This document shows, one piece after another, positions 1-8,816 of a DNA stretch of 64,000 nt. The notes below the pieces were generated by a model. That model did no database searches. It was not told the DNA's origin and was given only the letters and a program-made list of their open reading frames with translations. The number at the start of each line of letters is the position of its first letter. Position 1 is the stretch's first letter. Source of the stretch: Pseudarthrobacter sp. Fe7 (GTDB lineage: Bacteria > Actinomycetota > Actinomycetes > Actinomycetales > Micrococcaceae); contig CP099977.1 in assembly GCA_024372495.1 (NCBI GenBank), forward strand, positions 1,240,001-1,304,000, in the 5' to 3' direction. Made by a program: the position numbers and the translations under genes.

Positions 1-1
1 A

Positions 2-565
2 TGGTTTGCCGCCAAGGCGGCCGAGGTGGGGCCGGGCAAGACGGTGGCGGTGGTGGGCGACGGCGCCGTGGGACTTCTGGGCGTCCTGGCGGCACAGCAG
101 ATGGGCGCCGAACGTATCATCGCCATGTCCCGGCACGCCGACCGGCAGGCACTGGCGCGCGAGTTTGGCGCCACCGACATCGTCGAGGAACGCGGCGAGG
201 CCGGTGTGCAGAAGATCAGGGAACTCACCGGCGGCCTGGGCGCGCACTCAGTCATCGAAGCCGTCGGTACGCAGGAATCGATGCTTCAGGCCATCCACGC
301 CACCCGTGCCGGGGGCCACGTCGGCTTCGTGGGCGTATCCCACGACGTGGCGCTTCCGGGCCGGGACCTGTTCTACTCACACGTCCACCTGCACGGCGGT
401 CCGGCCCCGGTCCGGCAGTACCTGCCCGAGCTGATCGACCTGATCCTCCGGGGTGACATCAACCCAGAGAAGGTGTTCGATCTCGAACTGCCGCTCGAAC
501 AGGCTGCGGAGGCGTACAGGGCCATGGACGAACGGCGCGCCATCAAGGTACTCCTCCGTCCGTGA
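2..565 (+). CDS. Zinc-dependent alcohol dehydrogenase (MDR family), 3' part
   Basis: The reading frame is open from the window edge, so the N-terminal catalytic zinc domain is outside. What is visible is the Rossmann nucleotide-binding domain, with GDGAVGLLGV as the dinucleotide-binding loop, then the C-terminal lobe ending in AIKVLLRP. About 187 residues are present of the roughly 345 usual for the family. It would oxidise or reduce an alcohol/aldehyde with NAD(P); the substrate cannot be read from this part. A second MDR dehydrogenase follows in the same direction 143 bases downstream. Confidence 0.85.
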   Translation, partial: WFAAKAAEVGPGKTVAVVGDGAVGLLGVLAAQQMGAERIIAMSRHADRQALAREFGATDIVEERGEAGVQKIRELTGGLGAHSVIEAVGTQESMLQAIHATRAGGHVGFVGVSHDVALPGRDLFYSHVHLHGGPAPVRQYLPELIDLILRGDINPEKVFDLELPLEQAAEAYRAMDERRAIKVLLRP

Positions 566-708
566 CAACCCGCTGCCGATGACGTCCGCAAGGGTAGGAC
601 TCATAAGACCAGTTACAACAGGGCCACCTTGGCTGTGCCCATACACAGGGTTTCACCAGGCAAGCCCTTGTAGCATTCAGTTATCCCCCAACAGATCACA
701 GGAGAACC

Positions 709-1749
709 ATGACTACCGTCAAGGCTTATGCATCCCCGTCCGCCACGGAGGACCTGGTGGCAACCACTATCGAGCGCCGCGAAGTGGGTCCCCATGACGT
801 CCTGATCGACATCAAGTTCGCCGGCATCTGCCACTCGGACATCCACACCGTCCGCGGCGACTGGGGCCCGCAGCAGTATCCCCTGGTGCCCGGCCACGAA
901 ATCGCCGGCATCGTTACGGAGGTGGGCGCAGAGGTGACCAAGCACAAGATTGGCGACCGCGTTGGTGTTGGCTGCATGGTCAACTCCTGCAAGGAGTGCG
1001 TCAACTGCCAGAAGGGCGAGGAACAGTACTGCCTCAAGGGCAACGTTGGCACGTACGGCGCCGTGGACCGTGACGGCACCATCACCCAGGGCGGCTACTC
1101 CACCCATGTTGTGGTGACCGAGGACTTCGTCGTCACCATCCCCGAGGGCATCGAGCTCGACGTCGCCGCGCCGCTGCTGTGCGCCGGCATCACCACGTTC
1201 TCCCCGCTGCGGCACTGGGGTGCCGGTCCCGGCAAGAAGGTCGCGGTCGTCGGCCTCGGCGGCCTGGGCCACATGGCCGTCAAGCTCGCGCACGCCATGG
1301 GCGCCGACGTGACGGTCCTGTCGCAGTCGCTGAAGAAGCAGGAAGACGGGCTGCGACTCGGCGCTGACCACTACTTCGCCACCAGTGACGAGAACACCTT
1401 CTCCGAGCTTGCGGGCAGCTTCGACCTGATCATCAACACGGTCAGCGCCTCGATCGACATCAGCTCCTACCTTGGCCTGCTCAAGCTTGACGGCGCCATG
1501 GTGAACGTCGGTGCCCCCGCCGAGCCGCTCCCGGTCAACGCCTTCGCATTGATCGGCGGACGCCGTTCCTTCGCCGGTTCCATGATCGGCGGCATCCGCG
1601 AGACCCAGGAGATGCTCGACTTCTGCGCCGAGCACGGCCTGGGCGCCGAGATTGAAGTCATCCCGGCCGAGAAGATCAATGATGCCTACGAGCGCGTCCT
1701 CGCTTCGGACGTCCGGTACCGCTTCGTGATAGACACCGCCACCCTCTAA
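709..1749 (+). CDS. NAD(P)-dependent alcohol dehydrogenase, cinnamyl-type MDR
   Basis: A complete 346-residue medium-chain dehydrogenase. Catalytic zinc ligands are in GICHSD and PGHE, and the structural zinc loop is [15 protein letters not shown] with the C-x2-C-x2-C-x7-C spacing. The nucleotide-binding loop is GLGGLGH. This arrangement is typical of the cinnamyl alcohol/aldehyde reductase (YahK/AdhC) group, which reduces a broad range of aldehydes with NADPH. The ATG is preceded by AGGAGAACC. The frame is undamaged, although GAGCTC occurs inside it (near 1150). The natural substrate is unknown. Confidence 0.92.
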   Translation: MTTVKAYASPSATEDLVATTIERREVGPHDVLIDIKFAGICHSDIHTVRGDWGPQQYPLVPGHEIAGIVTEVGAEVTKHKIGDRVGVGCMVNSCKECVNCQKGEEQYCLKGNVGTYGAVDRDGTITQGGYSTHVVVTEDFVVTIPEGIELDVAAPLLCAGITTFSPLRHWGAGPGKKVAVVGLGGLGHMAVKLAHAMGADVTVLSQSLKKQEDGLRLGADHYFATSDENTFSELAGSFDLIINTVSASIDISSYLGLLKLDGAMVNVGAPAEPLPVNAFALIGGRRSFAGSMIGGIRETQEMLDFCAEHGLGAEIEVIPAEKINDAYERVLASDVRYRFVIDTATL

Positions 1750-1765
1750 AGCACGCGCCGATTCT

Positions 1766-2801
1766 TTACGGCTGAAGGCTCCGCAGTATCGATTCTGCGG
1801 GGCCTTCCGCCGTGTACCGGTAGTTGATGCCGGCCCACAGGTTCAGCCAGTCCGGTTCACCTGCCGCCGCTGCCGCGGCCCGCAGGGGAGTGGTGAGGTG
1901 GTGGATTTCCGGGTAGCCATAGGGGGCGTCGGCGTCGTGGCGGCGCATGAATTCGTTGTACAGGCCACGGGCATTGCGTCCGGAAAAGGCGCGGGTGACG
2001 GACGTGGTGGTGAACCTGTCCGACGACGCCAATGCGGCCCGGTGGGCCGCCTTGGTTCCTGCCTCGTCAGCGCGGAGGAACGCGGTGCCGGCCTGTACCG
2101 CCACGGCACCCACGGCGAGCGAAGCCCGGGTGTGCTCCGAGGTGGCGATGCCGCCCGCTGCGATGAGGGGCACCTCAAGATCGGACAGCTCGCCCAGGAT
2201 CCCGTGCAGGGGGACCAGGGGAGGGGAGCGTCCGCCTTGAATATTCCACGGTGGCCGCCGGCTTCCGGGCCCTGGACGCACAGTGCGTCGGCACCTGCCG
2301 CAAGGGCCCGCAGCGCTTCGTCACGGTCCGTGACGGTGGCGATCACATACACGCCCCGCTGCTGGAGTTCCTCCACCACGCTGGATTCGGGGAAATCGAA
2401 AGTGAACGAGACAACGGCGGGTGCGAGCCCAGCACTGCTTCGAGCTTTTGGTCCCAGCCGTCATCGTCATGCCGTGGCTCGCCAAGGCTGACGCCGAAAC
2501 GTTCAGCGTCCGGGGCCAACGATTCGGCGTACTGCTGCAGGGTTTCGGGGCTGATGGCGGAGGCCTGGGGGACGAACAGGTTGACCCCGAAAGGCCGGTC
2601 CGTCCGGGACCTGACCGCTTCTATCTCGGCGCGCATTGCCGCCGCGGTCTTGTAACCCGCCGCAACGAAGCCCAGCCCGCCGCCCTGGCTGACGGCCGCT
2701 GCCAACTGCGGGGTGGAGGGGCCACCGGCCATCGGGGCTTGGATGACGGGCAGCGCCAGCGACTCGAGACGGAACCTGGTGCCCTTGTGCTGCGTAGCCA
2801 T
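1766..2801 (-). CDS. Nitronate monooxygenase (2-nitropropane dioxygenase family), frameshifted
   Basis: Three consecutive frames together give one protein of about 345 residues. The N-terminal part has LPVIQAPMAGG and GLGFVAAGY; the middle has VVSFTFDFPE and GADALCVQGPEAGGHRG, the FMN-phosphate region with the catalytic-type His; the last part has VPLIAAGGIAT and GRNARGLYNEF. These are hallmarks of class I nitronate monooxygenases, FMN enzymes that oxidise alkyl nitronates. One base seems missing near 2424-2430, where GAGCTC appears as GGCTC, and one near 2218-2231 in a G-rich run. The two losses look like sequence errors rather than decay. No operon partner. Confidence 0.8.
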
Positions 2802-2887
2802 GTGCCCTTCCCGTCGTTTGCATGTCCCTGACGAATGCTACGCCGGTCTGCAACCCTGTTCGATGTGGCAGGGCACAGGCGCCGAGG

Positions 2888-3346
2888 TCAGCGTGAGCTG
2901 GCTTCGACCAGGAGCTTGAGGTTCTCCAGCGTCTGCTGGCGTGCCCGTTCCTGCATCCGCTCGATAATCAGTTCATCGGCGAACTTTCCGATGGCACTTC
3001 CGGGGACGTTGTAGTCGAACTCGGCGGTTACCAGGGTGGTGCCGTTTCCGCCGGGCTCGTAGTCCCAGGTCTGCCATCCTTTGAGCGGGCCGTCGAACTC
3101 CAGGCGCAGGCGCTGGCCGCCGTTCGGTGCCTGCTCCCTGCCGGTCACGCGCGTGGTGACGTGGAATGGAACGCCGGCCATAAGGTACTTGTGCTCCACC
3201 ACGGTTCCCACACCGCCGTCGCCCTCAATTTTCTCCGCCTCGCCCAGGTTGACCCACCACGACGCCCAGTGTCCGGGGTCCGACGCCACTTCGACCACCC
3301 GCTCCACCGGCGCGTTGATCGGCATGCTCACCTTGATATGGCCCAT
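2888..3346 (-). CDS. SRPBCC family protein (polyketide cyclase/dehydrase-like)
   Basis: An intact 152-residue protein with the START/Bet v1-like pattern: an N-terminal beta strand with INAPVERVVEVASDPGHW, a WDYEPGG strand, VTAEFDYNVPGSAIGKFAD and a long C-terminal helix. Proteins of this fold bind hydrophobic ligands in a cavity; no specific ligand can be read. A strong ribosome site (GAGGAGA on the minus strand) precedes the ATG. It stands alone, with a gene-poor stretch upstream. Confidence 0.8.
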   Translation of the reverse strand: MGHIKVSMPINAPVERVVEVASDPGHWASWWVNLGEAEKIEGDGGVGTVVEHKYLMAGVPFHVTTRVTGREQAPNGGQRLRLEFDGPLKGWQTWDYEPGGNGTTLVTAEFDYNVPGSAIGKFADELIIERMQERARQQTLENLKLLVEASSR

Positions 3347-3739
3347 GGACTTCTCCTCGTGCTCGCACCGGATTGTAGGTATGGGCAGACGCTATCCAAA
3401 CCGCTCCGGATCAAACAGGGGCCAAAGCCCCGAATGGGACATCGCGGGGGCCAGATGGCTGGAAGAAAGCTCGTGGGTGGGCGTGGCAGCGGCCTTCGCT
3501 TGCTGGACCGTTGTGGGGGTTTGGGCTGCGTGGTCATTCCGTCGCTCCTCTTTCGTTCTGGAACAGGGTTCCAGGGCGCCTCGTGCGCCCTCACAAGTAA
3601 GGACGCAGCGGGGGAGGAAAACCTCACGCAGGAAATTACGTGATCATCGTCACAGCTGTCTCAAGGCAGCAAAAAGGGCGCGGACCGCGGCGGGTGGGCC
3701 CCGTCGTCGTCCGCGCCCTTTCGTGGATCTACATATCGT
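3347..3739. other. Gene-poor interval with a terminator
   Basis: About 390 bases without a convincing gene. Short open frames exist but lack ribosome sites and protein-like composition. The only clear structure is the stem-loop at 3673-3721. Confidence 0.5.
3673..3721 (-). terminator. Intrinsic terminator of the small gene at 3740-3934
   Basis: Perfect 13-base arms, AAAGGGCGCGGAC and GTCCGCGCCCTTT, around a 23-base loop. Read on the minus strand the stem ends in CCCTTTTT, so it fits factor-independent termination of the leftward gene. Confidence 0.85.
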
Positions 3740-3934
3740 CTAGAGGGCCAGTGCCGGCTCGCCCCCACGCACACTCAGGGTGAAGGTGTTGGGACCGCTG
3801 CAGGTAACGGCGATGCCGCCACTGGTGGTGTTGTGGCGGGAGGAGAGATCGGAGACCGCGGAATCAAGGGTCTCGTGCAGTGAGGCCCGGTCCCAGATTT
3901 TCAGGGTCACGGATTCGGCAGTGGTAAACGTCAT
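3740..3934 (-). CDS. Small hypothetical protein (64 aa)
   Basis: A 64-residue frame with a purine-rich ribosome site (AGAGGAAAG) ahead of its ATG and a good terminator directly after it. The protein is soluble, with a central helix (LHETLDSAVSDLSSRH) and a C-terminal strand pair. No signal peptide, membrane segment or cysteine pair. The family is not recognised; the gene call rests on start site, terminator and codon use. Confidence 0.6.
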   Translation of the reverse strand: MTFTTAESVTLKIWDRASLHETLDSAVSDLSSRHNTTSGGIAVTCSGPNTFTLSVRGGEPALAL

Positions 3935-4166
3935 TGTTCAGTACTTTCCTCTGTCAAGCCGGCTTGGTGGCGTCCGGCAATGGCCTGTCCGCGCTCGGAG
4001 GGCCGGTGGCCTGTGCTCACCGGCGAGCCTCGTTGCGTCACCAGGATGTCAAGGGCGGATGGTTCCGGCCCTGCCTATCCATAGTGCCTGTGCGGAATGA
4101 ACCGGCTCAACCACATGGCGCATTTGTTGCGAGTGATTCTCATCACGTGTGAGCGGCGACACTGCC

Positions 4167-4931
4167 CTATTCGTCGAAGTGCGTGGTGATTCCCTGCTCG
4201 CCGGAGATGGCGGTGATGACCATTGCGGCCACCTCGCGGAGCTTGACGTTCCTGGCGCTCGACGTCCGCGTCAGGATGTTGAAAGCCGTATCCCTGTCGC
4301 AGCGGCTCTGGGCCATGATGGCCCCGATGGCCATGTCGATCACGGTGCGGGACTGCATGGCGGCGGATAGGTCGTTCCTTGCTTCCCTGAGTTGGGAGAT
4401 CCGCAGGATCAGCCGCAGGGAGCTTGCCGCCTGCCGCGCGAAGGCCTCAGCTGTGGCGACGTCCTCGTTTGAGAATCCATTGCTGCAGCCTGAATAGAGG
4501 TTGAGCACCGCGTCGGCGTCCCCCGAGAGGTCAAGCGGAACGGCGAGGATCGAGGAGACTCCGTGCTCTACCGCTGTTCGGACATAGGGGCCCCAGCGGG
4601 TCTCTGCGGTGAGATCCGGCACCAGCAGGGTGGTCTTTTGGCGAAGCGCCGTTAGGCAGGGGCCTTGGCCGAATCCGTTCTGCAGTTCATCCAGGGCCGT
4701 GGCCGCAGCGTCGCTCGCGGCGACGGCCTGGGGCTTCCTGTTCCGGATGACGGTGACGCCACTGTGGATCGAGTTGCCGGGCTTGGACAGCCGTGAGGCT
4801 GCCACGATGGTAAGTTCCACGAGGAAGGCCATGATGTCCGGGCTTTCGAGGACCAGGCGCTGAAGCGATATGTCTGTCTCTGCCGCGGCCAGCCCGTCGG
4901 GCTCGTGGGGAGGACCTTCGTTGGCGGTCAT
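4167..4931 (-). CDS. GAF-ANTAR transcription antitermination regulator (1 of 3)
   Basis: A 254-residue protein. Residues about 30-170 form a GAF sensory domain (VTVIRNRKPQAVAASD, GPCLTALRQ, ILAVPLDL). Residues about 190-245 form an ANTAR domain (MQSRTVIDMAIGAIMAQSRC, then the NILTRTSSARNVKLREVA segment). ANTAR proteins bind paired hairpins in RNA and stop termination; the GAF domain is the likely signal input. Its ATG overlaps the stop of the upstream 83-residue gene by four bases (ATGA), so the two are translationally coupled. No paired hairpins were identified nearby. Confidence 0.88.
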   Translation of the reverse strand: MTANEGPPHEPDGLAAAETDISLQRLVLESPDIMAFLVELTIVAASRLSKPGNSIHSGVTVIRNRKPQAVAASDAAATALDELQNGFGQGPCLTALRQKTTLLVPDLTAETRWGPYVRTAVEHGVSSILAVPLDLSGDADAVLNLYSGCSNGFSNEDVATAEAFARQAASSLRLILRISQLREARNDLSAAMQSRTVIDMAIGAIMAQSRCDRDTAFNILTRTSSARNVKLREVAAMVITAISGEQGITTHFDE

Positions 4932-5179
4932 TCGTCCTCAGCTGCGGTTAGTTCCGTCATGGCCGTGGCAATCAGGCCTACCTGGGTGGCCGGAAGGTAC
5001 AGGGCTTCGTTGAGGTAGGCGTCCAGGGACATCTCGTCCGCATCGCCGCCAAGGCCGTAGTAATACGTCCACAGCTTGATCAGCGGAACCTCGGCGTCAC
5101 GGAAACGCTGGGCGGTTTCGCGCCGTTGTTCGTCGGCTTCAAACAGCTGATCGGGGCCGCCGGTCCAATCGGCGTTCAC
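4928..5179 (-). CDS. Hypothetical protein (83 aa) coupled to the GAF-ANTAR gene
   Basis: An acidic 83-residue protein with a GTG start, mostly helical by appearance (ADEQRRETAQRFRDAEVP, then LIKLWTYYYGLGGDADEM). It ends inside the start of the GAF-ANTAR gene, which points to co-expression and perhaps a partner role. The family is not recognised and no catalytic motif is visible. Confidence 0.65.
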   Translation of the reverse strand: MNADWTGGPDQLFEADEQRRETAQRFRDAEVPLIKLWTYYYGLGGDADEMSLDAYLNEALYLPATQVGLIATAMTELTAAEDE

Positions 5180-5537
5180 CGCCGGGCTCGGCTCGGCGGG
5201 GCGGGCAGGATGGTGTCCCGGGCCAGGGCTGAAATACTGGAGTGCCTGGCGGAGTTACGCGGCTGATGGCCTGGGTATGCATCGTAAATTGTCGGTGGGC
5301 AGTTGCTGGCCACGAGGCCTCGATCCCTGGTTGTGCCAGGCATACCGTGCCCGGCTGGTGGCTGCCGCTCTTGACGCGGGCAGTCCGTATATTCAACCCC
5401 TGGATCCTGTCGCCATCCTGAAATCTCCTACCTTTGACACTACGCTCCTGCGGGCGTTTGCGGTATAGGGGCTTTTGGGCTTGGGTGGCAGCCAGCCGGT
5501 GCAACTCGCTGACTCAGGCAGCTGGCGTGACCGTAAG
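5180..5537. other. Intergenic region between divergent ANTAR genes
   Basis: About 360 bases between two divergent transcription units, both ending in ANTAR genes. No terminator, repeat or promoter could be fixed with confidence. It must hold the leader regions of both units. Confidence 0.4.
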
Positions 5538-6282
5538 ATGAAACCCATGCTGAATCCTGCCGACAACGAGACCGTCCAGCACCTCCAGGAAGTCCTGGTG
5601 GGTGCTGAAAATGCCGTCGAATTCCTGTCCGGGCTCTCCGGGATGGCGGCAGCGGCAGTATCAGAAGTTGCCGACGACGCGATTGAGTGCGCGGTAACCC
5701 TGAAGCTCCGGAGGCGTCCCGCCACGGCAGCGGGAAGCAGCGCGCGCGCCCTTGAGCTGGACCAACTCGAGCAGGCCATGGGCGATGGTCCCTGTATCCG
5801 TGCCCTGCGGGAGATGGCGCCTGTGCTCATTGACGACGTCGCACGGGATCCCCGGTGGCACAGATACAACCAGGAACTGGCACGGCGGGGCGTGCAGAGC
5901 ACCCTGGGCGTGCCACTGGAAATCAGCGGCGATGCCAGTGCTGCACTGAACTTCTTTGCCACCAGAACGGGCGTGTTCACCGCTGACGTCTATGACAAGG
6001 CGTTGGGCTTCGCCGCCGCCGCCCACAACACGCTGCACCTTTCGGTCCGCATCCACACCGCGCAGAACCGGGCCGATGACCTCGAAGCAGGCTCTTGAGA
6101 GCCGAACCGCCATCAACCTGGCCTGCGGCGTGATCATGGCGCAAAACCGGTGCTCCCAAGAGGAAGCGATGGGAATCCTCACCAGGGTCTCCAGCAACCG
6201 GAACCGTAAGCTACGGGATGTGGCCAAGGAACTGATCGAGCAGTTGTCCGGCAGCGGCGTCCAGACGCACTTCGACTCCTAG
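5538..6282 (+). CDS. GAF-ANTAR transcription antitermination regulator (2 of 3), +1 frameshift
   Basis: Reassembled length 247 residues. GAF domain about 20-165 (LDQLEQAMGDGPCIRALRE, GVQSTLGVPLEISGDASAAL); ANTAR domain about 185-240 (ESRTAINLACGVIMAQNRC, RNRKLRDVAKELI). The frame breaks near 6091 where GCAGCTC reads GCAGGCTC; removing one G gives DLEAALESRTAINL, the usual GAF-ANTAR junction. The start was taken as ATG 5538. Same architecture as the genes at 4167-4931 and 23306-24050. Confidence 0.85.
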
Positions 6283-6327
6283 CAGGCACCTCCGCGGCGG
6301 TTGGTCCGGGTGGCGGACCTGTCCGGG

Positions 6328-7058
6328 TCAGTCCGCTGCCCGGACGGCTACGACCGCTTCGCCGTTCGCTCCGCGGATGTCCCAGCAGTGGCCGCTGCCG
6401 ATGACCCTGTAGTCCCTGGCGCCTACTGATTCCAACACCATGGCCGTGTTCTCATCGATGGCCACGGCCCAATCCACCTGGCCTGCTGCCACGGCGCCCG
6501 CCGCGCGGCTTAACGTCCCGGCATGGGCGGCGTGGACATCCACCGCGAACGGGACCCGCCCCGGGCCCTGGCGCGGGTGTCCACTCCATCCAGGCCTTCC
6601 GAGCACTCCTCCCGGCACCCCTCCACCCCGTTGATCCGGTATCCGCCGACCAGCGCCCGGCGGGGCGCCCCCATGGCTCCTGCGGAAAACCCCAGATATG
6701 GCGTGCCTTCAGCCACCGTCCGACAAATGGCAGCACGTGCCGGGTGCAGGCCCTCCCAATATGCCGGCGTCAGACCGCCGCCCACCACCACGCCTTCCAC
6801 ATCGCTGAAGGCGGCGGGGTCTGCCGGGCAGCCTGCCGCCCGCGTGACGGTCACGATCCCGCATCCAGTCATGGCCCGGAGGGGCCCTGCGCAGGCGTCC
6901 ACAAGCTCGTGCGGGTTTCCTGCGCCATGGTGCACGGCCACCGCGATACGGGGAGTCCCGCCATGCGTGGCACGATGCCGGACCTCGTCCGCGAACCGGT
7001 CAAAGACCTCCGGGAAAGCCAGCGGGTCCGGGCCTGCTCAGGCAAGGAAGATGCTCAT
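6328..7058 (-). CDS. Peptidase S51-like (cyanophycinase/dipeptidase E fold) protein, disrupted
   Basis: Pieces of one protein: DVEGVVVGGGLTPAYWEGL, then TPYLGFSAGAMGAPRRAL, where Ser sits in the nucleophile-elbow position, then FAVDVHAAHAGTLSRA and WAVAIDENTAM in another frame. This order matches the peptidase-S51/class-I glutamine-amidotransferase-like fold. Two problems: an in-frame TGA at codon 7 (7038-7040) if the ATG at 7058 is used, and a one-base loss around 6555-6575 in a C/G-rich run. It may be a decaying gene or an error-damaged one. Downstream reading frame is open to the stop at 6328. Confidence 0.6.
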
Positions 7059-7142
7059 GACCTTCAAGATACCCGCTGGCATCTCCGGCCAGCAGGGAGG
7101 GCAGGAAAGTAACCATTGACCTTGGCCCGCAGCGGGGCTAAC

Positions 7143-7162
7143 CTACAACCAAATGGTTGTAG
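7143..7162. promoter_or_regulatory. ArsR operator overlapping the start codon
   Basis: Inverted repeat CTACAACC-AAAT-GGTTGTAG, perfect 8-base arms, with the ArsR start codon inside it (ATG at 7153). A TTGACC hexamer at 7118-7123 lies about 30 bases before the ATG, so the message is probably leaderless. Binding of the ArsR protein here would block its own operon. Confidence 0.7.
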
Positions 7163-7485
7163 ATCAGCTCCATGAGACCGAACTGGACCGCCTCTTCCAG
7201 GCGTTCGCCGATTCCACCCGTCGCGACATCGTCCGCCGGGTGACCGTTGGTGAGTTTTCAGTCTCTGGCCTGGCGGCGCTTTACGCCATGAGCTTCGCCG
7301 CCGTCCAGAAGCACGTGGCGGTGTTGGAGCGTGCCTCCCTGGTTACCAAGGAGAAGCGCGGAAGGGAGCAGATTGTGCGGGCCAATCATGAAGGACTGCA
7401 GAACGCCCGCCGGCTGCTCGACGAATATGAACACATGTGGTGCCAACGCGTCGACCGGATGGCCGACATTCTCGCTGAAGGTTAG
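7153..7485 (+). CDS. ArsR-family transcriptional regulator
   Basis: A 110-residue winged-helix repressor: LFQAFADSTRRDIVRRVTVGEFSVSGLA is followed by the recognition helix region YAMSFAAVQKHVAVLERASLV. No metal-binding cysteines are seen, so it belongs to the group of ArsR-like regulators paired with AHSA1/SRPBCC proteins rather than to metal sensors. The partner gene follows after 12 bases. A palindromic operator covers its start codon. Confidence 0.88.
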   Translation: MVVDQLHETELDRLFQAFADSTRRDIVRRVTVGEFSVSGLAALYAMSFAAVQKHVAVLERASLVTKEKRGREQIVRANHEGLQNARRLLDEYEHMWCQRVDRMADILAEG

Positions 7486-7497
7486 GAAGGCATTGCC

Positions 7498-7995
7498 ATG
7501 ACAGTCATCAGTACGGAGAAGAACCCTGAGGCCCTGAGCCTTACCCTCGTTGCCGAGTTCGACGCCGGCGCGGAACGCGTCTGGCAGCTCTTCGAGGACC
7601 CGCGGCAGCTGGAGCGCTGGTGGGGGCCGCCCACCTATCCGGCCACCTTCTACAAGCACGAGTTCGTGCCGGGCGGCCAGGCCAGCTACTACATGACGGG
7701 ACCGGACGGTGATAAGTCCCACGGCTGGTGGGAGTTCACCAGCATCAATGCTCCGCGCCAGCTTGAGTTCGACGACGGTTTTGCCGACAGTGACGGCAAC
7801 CCAACCGGGGAGTATGGCATCAGCCACGCCACGGTTACCCTGGAAACAGTGGGGGAGCGGACCCGCATGACCATCCTGTCGATCTTCGAATCCGAGGAAC
7901 AACTCGAGCAGCTGGTGCAGATGGGCATGGAAGAAGGCATGAAGCAGGCGGTCGGCCAGATCGACAGCATCCTCGCCGAGCACGCCAGCGCCTGA
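7498..7995 (+). CDS. SRPBCC/AHSA1-domain protein
   Basis: 165 residues with the AHSA1 pattern: an N-terminal strand, AGAERVWQLFEDPRQLERWWGPP, FVPGGQASYYMTGPDG, GWWEFTSI and a C-terminal helix with EEGMKQAVGQIDSIL. It forms a two-gene operon with the ArsR gene and is followed by a strong terminator. Such proteins bind small hydrophobic ligands; the ligand is unknown. Intact AGCT sites (for example near 7606 and 7908) are present in this undamaged gene. Confidence 0.88.
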   Translation: MTVISTEKNPEALSLTLVAEFDAGAERVWQLFEDPRQLERWWGPPTYPATFYKHEFVPGGQASYYMTGPDGDKSHGWWEFTSINAPRQLEFDDGFADSDGNPTGEYGISHATVTLETVGERTRMTILSIFESEEQLEQLVQMGMEEGMKQAVGQIDSILAEHASA

Positions 7996-8037
7996 TTTCA
8001 TCGCACTGCCACCCACCGGCGCTACGGCGCCAGGTGA

Positions 8038-8071
8038 GCGGACGACGGCGGGACGTCCCGCCGTCGTCCGC
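8038..8071. terminator. Long perfect stem after the ArsR-AHSA1 operon
   Basis: Arms GCGGACGACGGCGGGA and TCCCGCCGTCGTCCGC with a CG centre, effectively a continuous palindrome. No T-tract follows, so it is a terminator by position. A related GACGACGGCGG stem occurs at 42885-42930. Confidence 0.75.
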
Positions 8072-8147
8072 CCGCCTGGGCGTTGAACGTGCCAGCCGCC
8101 CGCTGAATACTGGAAGCTGGGGGCTTCGCGAGGGAAAGCGGGTGGCA

Positions 8148-8741
8148 ATGAGTGGCGGCGCAGGGGATTTTCGAAAGCGCCTGGAGCGGGCGTCAGAGGT
8201 CCGTTCATACCGCGGTGCCGGCATCAGCGCCGAGGAGGAAGCGGCGCTGGATGCGATCGATGCCCAGGAACGGGAGAAGCGCAGGAAGGTCAGCGACGCT
8301 GCCCGTGCCGAATACCTGGTCCGCGACGCCATGGCCCACGGCAAGTTCGACAACCTCAAGTACGCGGGCAAGCCGATTCCAGGCCTGGGCGACTCCTATG
8401 ATCCGGACTGGTGGGTCAAGGGCCTGATCCAGCGGGAGAACATCAGCGGCCTTGGCCCGGCGGCCATCCTGCTCCGCGGCGAGGATGCCGAACTTGATGC
8501 CAAGCTGGACGCCCATTACACGGAGCAGCAGGTCCGGGACATCCTGCAGGACTTCAACCGGCGGGTGATCGATGCCCGCCGGCAGTTGCAGGGCGGCCCG
8601 CCTGTGATCACCAAGACCCGCGACGTGGAGGAGGAAGTGGAGCGCTGGCGCAGCCGCCGCGCCGTGCGGGCGGCCGAGGAACCTGCGGAGCCGGAGCCGG
8701 AACGTTCCTGGTGGAAGCGGCTGTGGAAGGGCGCGGGCTAA
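8148..8741 (+). CDS. DUF1992 (DnaJ homologue subfamily C member 28-like) protein
   Basis: 197 residues. The conserved DUF1992 core is visible: AMAHGKFDNLKYAGKPIPGLG followed by WWVKGLIQRENISGLGP and an arginine-rich C-terminal tail. The fold is helical and the function is unknown; despite the family name there is no J-domain. A GGGAAAG ribosome site supports the ATG at 8148; an earlier in-frame start at 8034 lies within the preceding terminator and is unlikely. Confidence 0.85.
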   Translation: MSGGAGDFRKRLERASEVRSYRGAGISAEEEAALDAIDAQEREKRRKVSDAARAEYLVRDAMAHGKFDNLKYAGKPIPGLGDSYDPDWWVKGLIQRENISGLGPAAILLRGEDAELDAKLDAHYTEQQVRDILQDFNRRVIDARRQLQGGPPVITKTRDVEEEVERWRSRRAVRAAEEPAEPEPERSWWKRLWKGAG

Positions 8742-8816
8742 GAAGCTACCGCCGTCGTGCTTTCACTGTGCGGCGCGGCCGCGGGGAGAAATGGGCCGGG
8801 GGGCGGCGGACCCGAT

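Noticed and set aside
3328-3627. A 99-residue minus-strand open frame
   Set aside because: Rich in Arg/Pro/Ser as expected of antisense frames in GC-rich DNA, no ribosome site, overlaps the start of the SRPBCC gene.
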